Shown here in pieces: positions 18,611-27,178 of a stretch of 64,000 nt of DNA. Positions within the stretch are counted from its first letter, which is position 1. Each line of letters starts with the position of its first letter. The translations under genes were made by a program, and so were the position numbers. The DNA is from an uncultured Chthonomonas sp. (GTDB lineage Bacteria; Armatimonadota; Chthonomonadetes; Chthonomonadales; CAJBBX01): NCBI GenBank assembly GCA_903951425.1, contig CAJBBX010000174.1, positions 1 to 64,000 on the forward strand, in the 5' to 3' direction. The notes beneath the pieces were generated by a model. The model did no database searches. It saw only the letters and a program-made list of their open reading frames with translations, and was not told the origin of the DNA.

Positions 18611-19815
18611 CACTGCACTCCGTGATGACCACTCGACGTTGCCGATGCGATGGCCTCGCGTGCTCCTGTCCCCGGATCGCTGTGGACCTCCACGCCCAGC
18701 CCCGGCCCATCGGGCACGGGCAGGCATCCATCCTCCAGCGGAAGCGCTAGCCGTGTGTCCCACGGAGGCTTCAGCAGGTTCGCATGCAGCGACAACTCGG
18801 TGAACTCGACGGCGTCGGTCACCAGTTCCGTTGCCGCAAACAGGTGCGCCTTGGCGGCGACCTCCAGTCCGAGGCCGAAACCGGTGCCCAGGACGCACTT
18901 CAGCCCCGCCGCTTCGGCGAGGGCCGCGATCTTCATGGCGCCCGAGAAGCCGCCCGCCTTGCCGAGCTTGATGTTCAGCACGTCGGCGGCCTCATGGCGG
19001 ATGATCGCCAGCGCATCCTGCGGTGTGAAGCAGCTCTCATCGGCCTCGATGAGCGTCTCCACCGACCGGCGCACGAAGGCCATGCCGGGCAGGTCATGCA
19101 CGGCGACCGGCTGCTCTAGCAGCTCCAGACCCACTCCGTGCCGCTCGCAGATGCGGCAGAGCCGGATCGCCTCCTTGGGGCTGTAGCCCTGGTTGGCGTC
19201 GGCGCGGATCGAAGCGTCCGGTCCCACGGCCTCTCGGATCGCTCGGAGGCGGTCGGCATCGGAATCGGGGTCGCCGCCGACTTTGGGCTTGAATGCGCGG
19301 ACCCCCTGGGTCATCAGATCGACGCACGCCTGCGCCATGGCGTCGGGCTTCCCGCCTGCGACCTCGACGGCGACCGGTACGTGCGTTCGCCGGCGCCCGC
19401 CCAGCAGCACGCTCACGGGCACGCCCATGGCTTTGCCCGCGAGGTCATGCAGGGCCATGCTGATGCTCGACTTGGCGCAGCCGTTGCCTCGGTAGTCGAT
19501 GACGCCCTGCAGGTACTCGCGGTCCATGGGGTCCTTGCTGATCAGCTGCGGACCCATATAGTCGGCGACGGCGGCTCGGACCTGCTCTACCGTCTCGCCA
19601 AAGAAGCCGATATCGGCCTGTGCTTCGCCCCAGCCGGTGACGCCCTCATCGGTCTCGACGCGCACGAGCACATACTCGAGCATCGGCGTGGGCCTCAGCG
19701 GCGTGAAGCGGCTCCGCTTGCCCCATTCGATCTTGGTGCCGGCGCCCACGCCCGGATAGAGCGGGTAGGGAATGGACAGTCGGACCGGCGTCGCCGTGAC
19801 AGCGGTGATCTTCAC
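18610..19815 (-). CDS. Enolase-superfamily (MLE subgroup) enzyme, dipeptide epimerase-like
   Basis: Mandelate racemase/muconate-lactonizing-enzyme-type TIM barrel (401 aa). Expected acid/base and metal residues are present: Lys176 and Lys178 in FKPKVG, Asp206 in RADANQGY, Glu234 in LLEQP, Asp259 in EADES and Lys283 in NIKLGKAGG. The KxK plus single distal lysine pattern is that of the MLE subgroup, which contains L-Ala-D/L-Glu and other dipeptide epimerases, muconate cycloisomerases and o-succinylbenzoate synthases. Coupling to an M42 aminopeptidase and a protease favours dipeptide epimerisation, which is inference. The GTG start at 19815 overlaps the upstream stop as GTGA; the longer upstream frame is rejected because it lies within the M42 gene. 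Confidence 0.85.
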   Translation of the reverse strand: MKITAVTATPVRLSIPYPLYPGVGAGTKIEWGKRSRFTPLRPTPMLEYVLVRVETDEGVTGWGEAQADIGFFGETVEQVRAAVADYMGPQLISKDPMDREYLQGVIDYRGNGCAKSSISMALHDLAGKAMGVPVSVLLGGRRRTHVPVAVEVAGGKPDAMAQACVDLMTQGVRAFKPKVGGDPDSDADRLRAIREAVGPDASIRADANQGYSPKEAIRLCRICERHGVGLELLEQPVAVHDLPGMAFVRRSVETLIEADESCFTPQDALAIIRHEAADVLNIKLGKAGGFSGAMKIAALAEAAGLKCVLGTGFGLGLEVAAKAHLFAATELVTDAVEFTELSLHANLLKPPWDTRLALPLEDGCLPVPDGPGLGVEVHSDPGTGAREAIASATSSGHHGVQ

Positions 19816-20849
19816 GCGACGTCCTCGGCCAGTTCGTGGGCATGTTCGACAAACGCGGCCAGGAGCCGGATCGTCGCCTCGATGTCGTCCAGATGGCACA
19901 GCTGGACCGTTGAATGCATGTAGCGGACCGGCGCGCCGATGGTCGTCGTGCGGCAGCCGAGCCGCGTGCGCTGCAGGGCTGAGGCGTCGGTGCCGCCGCC
20001 GATGTTGCGCTGGAAGGGGATGCCCTCCCGCTCGCACAGGTCGCACAGGAAGCTCACCAGGCGCCGGTCGCCGATAGTCAGGTTGTCCATCAGGTAGATG
20101 CCCGCGCCCTTGCCCATGTCGCAGGTGACGGAGTGGGGCTTGACATGCGCGGCGCGTACGAGGCTGCCGTCGATGGCGAGGCCCAGATCCGGCTCGATGG
20201 CGAAGGCCGCCACGGGCATGCCGCGGACGCCGACCTCCTCCTGCACGGTGCTGACGAAGTAGGCGTCCACCTGGGCGTCGCCCACCCGCTTCATGGCCTC
20301 CAGCAGGCAGTAGACGCCGATCCGGTCGTCGAAGTTGCGGCCCATCACTACCTTGTCGTTCAGTTGCACCAACTCCTGCGCGAACGTGATGGGGTCGCCG
20401 AGCTGGACCAGCTCCTCTACGGTCTCCCTGGGCAGGCCGAGGTCGATCAGCAGGTCGTCGGGCGAGGGGATCATGTCGCCCTCGCGCAGGTTGAAGTCTG
20501 GCGCAATCACGCCCTTGAGCGGCTCGCGGCCGTGCACGATGACCATCTGCGACTGGAGGGTCTGGGAGTAGAGGCCGCCAACGCGCTGGAGCCGGAGGTA
20601 CCCGTCGCCGTCGATGTGCTTCACGATCGCGCCGATCTCGTCAACGTGGGCCGCCAGGGCCACACGCGTCGTCCGTCCGGTTCCCGGCGCCCACGCGGCC
20701 TTCCTGAGGCCGATCACATTGCCGAGGCGGTCGCGACGGACCTCGTCGCATACGGCGCGCATCTCGGCGCCGACGACCTCCTGGACTGCCTCCTCGCAAC
20801 CGGAGATGCCCGGCGTGTTCACGACGCGGGTGAGCAGGTCGAAATCCAT
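19812..20849 (-). CDS. M42-family metallo-aminopeptidase (FrvX/glutamyl aminopeptidase-like)
   Basis: Cytosolic dimetal aminopeptidase of family M42 (345 aa, typical). Metal-binding and catalytic residues are visible: His68 and Asp70 in AAHVDEIG, Asp174 in GRNFDDRIG, the Glu204-Glu205 pair in VQEEVG, Asp227 in AIDGS and His312 in YMHS. M42 enzymes form large tetrahedral oligomers that trim short peptides. An AAGGAG precedes the ATG. It is the first gene of a three-gene coupled unit with the enolase-superfamily enzyme and the pepsin-like protease, transcribed away from the M24 peptidase gene. Confidence 0.9.
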   Translation of the reverse strand: MDFDLLTRVVNTPGISGCEEAVQEVVGAEMRAVCDEVRRDRLGNVIGLRKAAWAPGTGRTTRVALAAHVDEIGAIVKHIDGDGYLRLQRVGGLYSQTLQSQMVIVHGREPLKGVIAPDFNLREGDMIPSPDDLLIDLGLPRETVEELVQLGDPITFAQELVQLNDKVVMGRNFDDRIGVYCLLEAMKRVGDAQVDAYFVSTVQEEVGVRGMPVAAFAIEPDLGLAIDGSLVRAAHVKPHSVTCDMGKGAGIYLMDNLTIGDRRLVSFLCDLCEREGIPFQRNIGGGTDASALQRTRLGCRTTTIGAPVRYMHSTVQLCHLDDIEATIRLLAAFVEHAHELAEDVA

Positions 20850-20930
20850 GGTGTCTCCTTGTCGCAGTCCGAGTATCGGGGCGCCGCCGCTCTGAAGCTT
20901 ATTGGGGCGATTGTACCAGTCCGGGCGACG

Positions 20931-20979
20931 CGCCGCCCGGGGCGGCCTGTGTCATCATAGGGCGCAACGCCGGGCGGCG
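20931..20979. promoter_or_regulatory. 10-bp inverted repeat between divergent peptidase genes
   Basis: CGCCGCCCGG at 20931-20940 is exactly mirrored by CCGGGCGGCG at 20970-20979, with a 29-base spacer. It lies in the 177-bp gap between the divergent M42 and M24 genes. It could be a regulator-binding site or a hairpin in a leader; in DNA this G+C-rich a chance match is possible. Confidence 0.3.
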
Positions 20980-21026
20980 GGGCCGTCCGTCAGCGCCCGA
21001 GCCCCGCACGAAGGAGTTCCCACGCT

Positions 21027-22370
21027 ATGGCCGCTTCGATCCCTGCAGCCGTCAATCCGGCTCGCATCTGGTCCTGGTTCACGCCGGCGGAGTTCGCCGC
21101 GCGGCGCGCGCGCCTGTACGTCGACATCGGCGACGCCGTGGCAGTGCTTCAGGGCGCGGGCCCCCTGCGTGCGTTCGAGCTGTTCCGCCAGAGCAATGAG
21201 CTCCTCTACCTCACCGGCCTCGAAGCTCCCCAGGCCTACCTCCTCCTGGACGGCGCCACGCAGAGGGCCACCGTCTACCTTCCCAGCCGGCCCGAAGGCA
21301 GGCAGGGCGAGGAGACATGCGTGTATGCCGAAGATGCTGACCGCATCTGCGCCCTGACCGGCATCGATGCCGTCTACGCCTGGTCGGCGCTCGAGCAGCA
21401 TCTGGCTGGACGCAAGGTGGCCTACACGCCGTTTGCGCCCGCCGAGGGCCGCATGTCGTCGCGAGACGTGTTGGTCCACGCGGCGCGGCTCGAGGCAGGC
21501 GACCCGTGGGATGGAGGCGGCACGCGGCAGGACCGCTTCATCGCGCGGCTGCGCGAGGCCATGGCCGACGGCGAAGTGCGCGACCTTTCGCCGATGCTCG
21601 ATGCCATGCGCATCCTGAAGAGCCCGCAGGAGGTCGCCGTCATGAGGCGCGCCGGTGAGCTTTCGGCTCGCGCGGTCATTGAGGCCATGGCGATGACGCG
21701 GCCCGGTCTGCGCGAGAACGACCTCCATGCCGCGATGCACCGCGAATTCATCGCGGGAGGCGCCCGAGGCGAGGGCTACAGGGCGATCATCCCCGCCGGG
21801 CAGGAGAACGCCTGGGACGGTCACTACTGCAAGAATGACGGCCCGCTGGTCGAGGGCGACCTCGTCCTGATGGACTGCGCGCCGGACCTCTGCAGCTACA
21901 CGAGCGACATCGGCCGCATGTGGCCCGTCAGCGGCCGCTACACGCAGGAGCAGCGCGACCTGTACGGCTTCATCGTTCGGTTCCACCGGGCGCTCATGGA
22001 GCGTGTGCGGCCCGGCGCCTTGCCGCGCGAGATCATGCGCGGGGTCGCGGCGGAACTGCGGGCCTCCGTCGACGCCACGGACTGGGCGTGGCCGACGCAC
22101 GCCGAGGCGGTCCGCAAGGCTCTGGAGTGGACCGGCCACTGCTCCCACCCGGTGGGGATGGCGGTACACGACGTGGGAAGCTACTTCGAGAAGCCGCTCC
22201 AGCCGGGCCTCGTGCTCAGCCTGGACCCCTCGCTTTGGGTGCCGGAAGAGCGGCTCTACATCCGGGTCGAAGACACCGGCGTGGTCACCGAGGGCGGTTT
22301 CGAGTCGTTCACGGGCCTCGCGCCGCTGGACCTCGACGAAGTGGAGGGCCTGGTGGGCCGGTCGGTGTAG
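21027..22370 (+). CDS. M24-family Xaa-Pro aminopeptidase (PepP-like)
   Basis: Two-domain creatinase-fold metallopeptidase (447 aa): an N-terminal AMP_N-like domain (residues about 15-140, FELFRQSNELLYLTGLEAP) and a C-terminal pita-bread domain. Metal ligands are Asp283 (LMDCAPD), Asp294 (TSDIGRMWP), His374 (HCSHPVGM) and Glu415 (RVEDTG); the position usually filled by glutamate is Asp400 (SLDPSLW). Expected to remove an N-terminal residue preceding proline from peptides in the cytosol. AAGGAG lies 9 bases before the ATG. It is divergent from the M42 operon and convergent with the ornithine-cyclodeaminase-like gene, so the peptide-handling genes form a cluster though not one operon. Confidence 0.9.
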   Translation: MAASIPAAVNPARIWSWFTPAEFAARRARLYVDIGDAVAVLQGAGPLRAFELFRQSNELLYLTGLEAPQAYLLLDGATQRATVYLPSRPEGRQGEETCVYAEDADRICALTGIDAVYAWSALEQHLAGRKVAYTPFAPAEGRMSSRDVLVHAARLEAGDPWDGGGTRQDRFIARLREAMADGEVRDLSPMLDAMRILKSPQEVAVMRRAGELSARAVIEAMAMTRPGLRENDLHAAMHREFIAGGARGEGYRAIIPAGQENAWDGHYCKNDGPLVEGDLVLMDCAPDLCSYTSDIGRMWPVSGRYTQEQRDLYGFIVRFHRALMERVRPGALPREIMRGVAAELRASVDATDWAWPTHAEAVRKALEWTGHCSHPVGMAVHDVGSYFEKPLQPGLVLSLDPSLWVPEERLYIRVEDTGVVTEGGFESFTGLAPLDLDEVEGLVGRSV

Positions 22371-22404
22371 TCCACTCGCGAACGCCTCGGCGCGGCGTGT
22401 CGAT

Positions 22405-23391
22405 TCAGAGCATGGCCTCGGTCCCGAGCCCCATCTGCTCGGCCCGGTCCAGTGCCAGGGCGGCCGCGGCCAGGTCCATGACGGCTACGCCGACCGACTT
22501 GTAGACCGTGATCTCATTGCGGGTCGCGCGGCCGGGCTTCGCTCCCAGGAGCACGTCGCCGATCTCGGCATGGACGCGGTCAGCGGAGAAGACGCCCTCG
22601 CCGATGGGAATGAGCAGGTCGCCGGTCTCGTCGAGCGCCGAGGCGAGGTGGTCCACGACGACGCGCGCGCGGGCCATGGTGGCTGAGGGTATCTCCTGGA
22701 CGTGGGGCTTGTAGGATCCGATCGCGTTCACGTGGGCGCCGGGCTGCAGGTCGGCATCGGCGAAGACCGGCGTCACGGCGACCGTCGCCGCGCAGACGAT
22801 GCTCGCCTCGCGCAGGGCCTCCGAGGCATCGGCGGCGACGTGAACCGGCACGCCGAGGCGCGCGCTCATCTCTGCTGCGAAGCCCTCCGCCGCCGGGCGG
22901 ACCGGGTCTACCACCCAGACGCGTCGCACCGGGCGCACACAGCAGACGGCCTCCAACTGCGTCCGGGCCTGGTTGCCGGCGCCGAGGATGGCCACCGAGT
23001 CGGCATCGGGACGGGCCAGGAGGTCGGTGGCGACGCCCGAGCCGGCTCCGGTCCGCAGCGCCGTCAGCGTGCCGGCGTCCATGACCGCCAGCGGCGTGCC
23101 GTTCCCGGCATCGAGGACCAGCATCACGGCCTGGATGCGCGGCAGCCCGATGGCGGGGTTGCCGTCGAAGAGCGTGATGGCCTTGACGCCCATGCGCCCC
23201 GTGCGGGGAAGCAGCGACGGCATGAACAGCGCGACGCCCCGGTGATCGGCCACGTCGATGTGCGCGCGCGGCGGCACGGTGGCTTCGCCGCGCTGCATCT
23301 GGGTGAACGCTTCGCGCGCCGCTCCGATAGCCTCGGCCATGGGGAGCGCCGCCCGCACGTCCTCGGCGCTCAGTATTCTGATCTTGGCCAA
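22405..23391 (-). CDS. Ornithine cyclodeaminase / mu-crystallin family protein
   Basis: NAD(P)-dependent family of ornithine cyclodeaminases, alanine dehydrogenases, imine reductases and amino-acid racemase-like proteins (328 aa). Seen: substrate-side Lys70 in GVKAITLFDGN, the FPxLQ-like region PRIQAVMLVLDA, an ALRTGAGS loop, the Rossmann motif AILGAGNQA (134-142) and the terminal SVGVAVMD segment. The start is a TTG at 23391 with GAGGAG seven bases upstream. The exact reaction cannot be told from sequence; with the neighbouring peptidases a role in amino-acid catabolism, such as proline/ornithine interconversion or imine reduction, is plausible. It converges with the M24 gene, ending 34 bp from it. 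Confidence 0.87.
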   Translation of the reverse strand: MAKIRILSAEDVRAALPMAEAIGAAREAFTQMQRGEATVPPRAHIDVADHRGVALFMPSLLPRTGRMGVKAITLFDGNPAIGLPRIQAVMLVLDAGNGTPLAVMDAGTLTALRTGAGSGVATDLLARPDADSVAILGAGNQARTQLEAVCCVRPVRRVWVVDPVRPAAEGFAAEMSARLGVPVHVAADASEALREASIVCAATVAVTPVFADADLQPGAHVNAIGSYKPHVQEIPSATMARARVVVDHLASALDETGDLLIPIGEGVFSADRVHAEIGDVLLGAKPGRATRNEITVYKSVGVAVMDLAAAALALDRAEQMGLGTEAML

Positions 23392-23439
23392 CGGTCACTC
23401 CTCAGGGCATCGTAAGGTGGGTCCGACACAGGCCGATGC

Positions 23440-23730
23440 CTACTCGTGGCCGCCGTGCTTGCGGATGGTGTCCGCCAGTTCCTGGTTCTCCGCCTTCGCG
23501 GCCACCTTCAGGGGCGTTTCGCCGCTGTCGTTCTTCACGTTGGCCAGGTTGGGCTTGGCGGAGAGGAGCCGATCCACGATGGTGGCGTCGCCCTCCTGCA
23601 CCGCGGCGAAGAACTCAGTGCGCTCCTGCTCCGAGGGCGGTGGCGGAGCGGAGCGCTTGCATCCGACCAGTGATGGCATCGAGCCGAGGACGAGGACCGG
23701 AACCAACCACGCAAACCGCCTGCTGATCAT
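23440..23730 (-). CDS. Small ankyrin-repeat lipoprotein
   Basis: A 96-aa protein with a lipoprotein signal (hydrophobic run then SLVGC, cysteine at residue 24), a proline-rich linker APPPPSE, and one to two ankyrin units (FFAAVQEGDATIVDRLLSAK, then GETPLKVAAKAENQELADTI). It should be lipid-anchored in the periplasm or outer membrane and bind a protein partner. GGAGG lies five bases before the ATG. It is 48 bp upstream of the ornithine-cyclodeaminase-like gene on the same strand, so co-transcription is likely. Partner unknown. Confidence 0.8.
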   Translation of the reverse strand: MISRRFAWLVPVLVLGSMPSLVGCKRSAPPPPSEQERTEFFAAVQEGDATIVDRLLSAKPNLANVKNDSGETPLKVAAKAENQELADTIRKHGGHE

Positions 23731-23907
23731 CGAAGCCTCCTTGCAGCCGCCTCAGGTGGCGCTGCACGTAGCCGAGCGTGGCGCCGCACCACCTGCAGGT
23801 GGGAGGCAGCCGGCACATATTAGCATTGAGTCGGCGCCATAGCGCGGTTCCGAGCCGAGGCTCACGGGCCGGCCGCCTACCTCCACCCGGCTATATCCGC
23901 GCGAGGG

Positions 23908-24984
23908 TCACCTGGGCGCCCACTCGTAGACCCAGGTCACCATCCCGGCGCCGCCGTAGCCGCTGATACCTATGTCCAGGCTGAAGTCCTTGCCGGCGCC
24001 GGGAATCTTCAGCGTGATCTCGCGGCTGTCCGACAAGGAGTCGCCGCCGCTGACGCGCCCAAGCCAGAGTTGCGCGCAGTCGGCCGCAGACCGGTTCCCG
24101 CGGCGCGGCTCAGCGTTCTTCACAGAGACGCCGCCGGTGTACCCCAGCACGGGATAGGCGGCGTTGTACCCGCCGCCGTCCTTGCCGTAGGACCAGGAGC
24201 CGCGTAGCGTGAACGTCGTCTCCTCGCCGGCTTCGTAGCTGACCTTGCCCAGGCCCGAGTAGTCCACTTGGATGGTGAAGCTGTGGGTGACCGCCTTGGT
24301 GCTCCCGTGCAGTGCGGCCCAATCCAGGGAGATCGACGAGCCACTCGCACTCAGATCGGCGCGCATGTTGGACTGGTTGAGCGACGCGCACTCCTCCTTG
24401 GCCTTGATCCTGGGGTACCCCTCCTTCAGCCGCCAGTATCCCGGTGCCTTGGCGCCGCCGGGCGGCGTGGTCGGCTTAGGGCTACCTCCGCGGGCTGCTT
24501 CCAGTTTTCGCGCGACGAAGCGCCTCTCGGCCCGCAGGTTCTCGATTTCCTTCTTGAGCAGCACGGCCAGCACCTTCGACATCTGACCGACGAACTGCCC
24601 GTAGCGTGCGGCGTGGCTCGGCGCGATCTCGCCCATAATGACGCGGCGGGCGATGTCGTTGGCGATCACCTCGCGCGGGACGGCAACGATCATGCCACGC
24701 AACCTGCTTGCCTTGAACATGGCGCGGATCATCTCGATGATGGTCCCGGCGCCGAGCAGAGCCTCGTCTGCATCGCTGTACGCCGCGAGCACCAGGACGG
24801 TGTCGGGTGAGGCCGACTCGTCGAGTGTGGCCTGCTGGTCCTTGATCGTACGGTCCAGGACGGTGAGCTGCTGCTGTAGCGCGGCGGCATCGTCAGCGGC
24901 ACGTGCTTGGAGCGCAGGGCAGAGCAGGAGGGAACAGAAGCAGAGGGCCGCGGCGAGCGAGGAGGTGAGACGATGGTGGATCAT
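23908..24984 (-). CDS. Exported protein of unknown function with coiled coil and beta-rich C-terminus
   Basis: I do not recognise the family. The 358-aa product has a signal peptide (cleavage near LQARA, residue 29), an alpha-helical segment rich in Leu/Gln/Arg (about 33-165) that could form a coiled coil, a Pro/Gly linker (PKPTTPPGGAKAPGYW), and a beta-rich second half with repeated Gly/Ser/Tyr strands (TFTLRGSWSYGKDGGGYN, GISGYGGAGMVTWVYEW). Codon use is as in neighbours and the frame is intact, so it is a real gene. It is followed by 177 bp with no gene before the ankyrin lipoprotein. Confidence 0.7.
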   Translation of the reverse strand: MIHHRLTSSLAAALCFCSLLLCPALQARAADDAAALQQQLTVLDRTIKDQQATLDESASPDTVLVLAAYSDADEALLGAGTIIEMIRAMFKASRLRGMIVAVPREVIANDIARRVIMGEIAPSHAARYGQFVGQMSKVLAVLLKKEIENLRAERRFVARKLEAARGGSPKPTTPPGGAKAPGYWRLKEGYPRIKAKEECASLNQSNMRADLSASGSSISLDWAALHGSTKAVTHSFTIQVDYSGLGKVSYEAGEETTFTLRGSWSYGKDGGGYNAAYPVLGYTGGVSVKNAEPRRGNRSAADCAQLWLGRVSGGDSLSDSREITLKIPGAGKDFSLDIGISGYGGAGMVTWVYEWAPR

Positions 24985-25604
24985 CGGATTACCTTTCCCG
25001 GGCGCGAATCCGCGACGAGAGTTCGGTCCTCGTCGGTCACGGCGCTATTCGACGCGGAGGCGCTATTCCCTTCTACATGAGCCTGGCTTGAGCTGCTCTG
25101 GCACTGAGGCATCATTCGGTCCGGCCGGTGGCCGCCGGCCGCGGATCGGGGACGCTGCCGAACCCGATCGACCGATCGTAGCCGGCTGGATCACCATCGA
25201 GGCGGGTCGACCGTGCCGTGTGGGCAAACACTAGCGGCGGGGGTTGGGAACCTCGACCGGCAGGCCCCCGCACTTTGCAGCCGAGTTCAGGTCGATATCA
25301 CTGGAGACGATGGCAGTCGGGCGTAGTCCCGCGCGCGCTACGGGCCAGTGAATTTCGGCTGTAGGTACGAGTTGGGCGGCGTCATGGCCCCGCAGGCCAT
25401 GGCGCTCAGGTAACCGCATCGCCTCTTCAGCAACCGGCTGCCCAGGCTCCGCGTTCTGGTATGCTGGGCGTCAGCCACGGCACGGACACATCGGCAGCCC
25501 ACATTGCGGACCGCCCGATGGCGCCGGACGACGAGATTGCGGCCTCCGACCGCCACCAGTCGCGCTGCTCTGACGGCGGTCAGCGGGGCAGAAGGATGAC
25601 ACCG
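24985..25604. other. Intergenic region without a recognised gene
   Basis: A 620-bp gap between the divergent exported-protein and GH5-like genes. Two short overlapping minus-strand frames (25231-25556) have coding-like composition, for example CGYLSAMACGAMTPPNSYLQ, but neither starts convincingly nor matches a family I know. They may be decayed coding sequence. Promoters for both flanking genes must lie here; I cannot place them. Confidence 0.4.
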
Positions 25605-26936
25605 ATGATCGCGGAACTCGCCTTGGCCCTGCTTGGGGCTTCGCCGGTAGTTACGGTGACGGCGGACGAGCCGACCGTCGTGCGAGAGACACCCAGTGGG
25701 TGGGAGCGCATGGTTACCTTGTCTGTAACCAATCCGGGCTCTCAGCCGCTCCGTGGCTTGCGGCTGGACGCCATGTCGCGCTCACGCGAGCTTCTGGATG
25801 TGCCGCCCGGAGGCGCCTGCGACACGCTATGGGTCCGCTTGCCTGCCCCGGCGCAGCTTCGCGCCCGGCTCGTTCAGGGCAACCGTGTTCTCTGGGACGG
25901 TAGCCTCGACCTACCACCGGCTCGGTCGGCGGTCCGCATCCCGCGCTCGCCCTGCGTCCGCCTGTCAGATCTGAGACCACTGATGCTCCGCGGCACCAAC
26001 TACTACCCGCGCGCTCAGCCCTGGCCGGGCATCTGGCGCGCCATGGATCGGGACGCCTTCGAGGCCGAGTTCCGCGAGATGGACGCGCTCCACATCAACT
26101 GGGTCCGCACGTTCTACAACCTCGACACCGATGCGGGCCTGCATCGCCCCGACGGCAGCTTCACCGGCAAGCTTCTGGCGCGGGTGGACACGCTTCTCGG
26201 GGTAGCGGCACGGCATCGCGTCAAGGTCATGCTCACGATCGGACTCTGGGGCAAGCCGGACGACCTCGCGATGCAGCAGCGCTTCTTCCGAACGGGTGTC
26301 GAACCGTTTGCGTACGACGGCCGGATCCTCATGTGGGACCTGATCAACGAGCCCGGCGGCTCCGACGGCCCCAAAGCGACCCCGGAACTCGCGAGCTGGA
26401 TTCAGACCATGTGGGCGTACCTGGCGGCATTGGATAACCGGCATCTCGCAACAGTGGGCCTCTGCTGGCAGTTCGACCAACTCTGGGCCCTCGGCGTGAA
26501 GCCGCCGGTGGGCCAGTACCACAACTACTCCGGAGCCGTGGGTGTGCAGCCCAAGGGGCAGGTCCCCGTCCGAAATGTGGCTGACGATCTGCGCGCGATC
26601 GCCAAACAGATCGACAGCCGACCCGTGATCATCGGCGAGTTCGGCTACGCGAGCGTGCCCGATGCTGCCAGGAAGGACGCGACCGAAGCGCGGCAGGATG
26701 CTATCACCAGGGGGGTGCTCGAAGGGGTCGAGGCCGCGGTCGATGGTGGCGTCAAGGTCGCAGGCGTCGCTAACTGGTGTGCCTTCGCCTTCCTGCCAGA
26801 CTGGATGGGCAAGGGAGAGCAGTCGTTCGGTTCGATCCGCCTTGACGGCAGCCTTAAGCCGGCTGGCATCTCGCTCCGTGACACCTATGCGCGCTGGCGC
26901 AAGAAGTGCCGCGCCCCGTGGGAAGGCGGGCGCTGA
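25605..26936 (+). CDS. Exported GH5-like (clan GH-A) glycoside hydrolase
   Basis: A 443-aa protein with a short hydrophobic N-terminus, an N-terminal beta domain (about 15-115, TVTADEPTVVRETPSGWERM) and a clan GH-A TIM barrel starting at LRGTNYYPRAQPWPG. The acid/base is Glu249 in WDLINEPGG and the nucleophile Glu345 in VIIGEFGYA, the spacing expected for GH5-type retaining beta-glycosidases. Start: an ATG at 25605 with GAAGG seven bases upstream is preferred over the ATG at 25596, which has no spaced ribosome site; the long upstream extension looks non-coding. Substrate is not evident; mannan- or glucan-type beta-linkages are typical of the clan. It is an isolated single gene. Confidence 0.78.
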   Translation: MIAELALALLGASPVVTVTADEPTVVRETPSGWERMVTLSVTNPGSQPLRGLRLDAMSRSRELLDVPPGGACDTLWVRLPAPAQLRARLVQGNRVLWDGSLDLPPARSAVRIPRSPCVRLSDLRPLMLRGTNYYPRAQPWPGIWRAMDRDAFEAEFREMDALHINWVRTFYNLDTDAGLHRPDGSFTGKLLARVDTLLGVAARHRVKVMLTIGLWGKPDDLAMQQRFFRTGVEPFAYDGRILMWDLINEPGGSDGPKATPELASWIQTMWAYLAALDNRHLATVGLCWQFDQLWALGVKPPVGQYHNYSGAVGVQPKGQVPVRNVADDLRAIAKQIDSRPVIIGEFGYASVPDAARKDATEARQDAITRGVLEGVEAAVDGGVKVAGVANWCAFAFLPDWMGKGEQSFGSIRLDGSLKPAGISLRDTYARWRKKCRAPWEGGR

Positions 26937-26984
26937 TGAAGTGCGCGGTTCGTACGCTCAGCGCGGCGTTCTCTCACCAACACC

Positions 26985-27166
26985 ACGGTAGCCGGTAATC
27001 CGCAACAGGCTCCCGCGGAAGAGGGTGGGCTTGACCTACTTCGTGTAGCAGTGGATGGCGAGGAACCAGTCCTGGCCCTCGACCTCGTACGGACTTGACC
27101 GAGGCCATTGCCGTCGCCCTTCGGCATCTGAGGGTTACCGCCTGCCAGGAGTACCGGCTCTTCCAT
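26985..27166 (-). pseudogene. Remnant of a DUF1801 (YdhG-like) gene
   Basis: On the minus strand the frame starting at 27166 reads VLLAGGNPQMPKGDG, the N-terminus of a DUF1801 protein. Soon after, a different frame gives YEVEGQDWFLAIHCYTK, an in-frame TAG, then VKPTLFRGSLLR, the family's GQGWFL...HCFTKYVKVTFFRG region. The central 40 or so residues are missing and the frame is broken, so this is a clear deletion-plus-stop pseudogene. It lies directly downstream of a second DUF1801 gene (27179-27630), itself frameshifted. Confidence 0.72.
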
Positions 27167-27178
27167 GTCTCGCGACGG

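Noticed and set aside
20955..22169. 404-aa minus-strand open frame
   Set aside because: Antisense to the M24 peptidase, whose metal ligands and ribosome site are clear.
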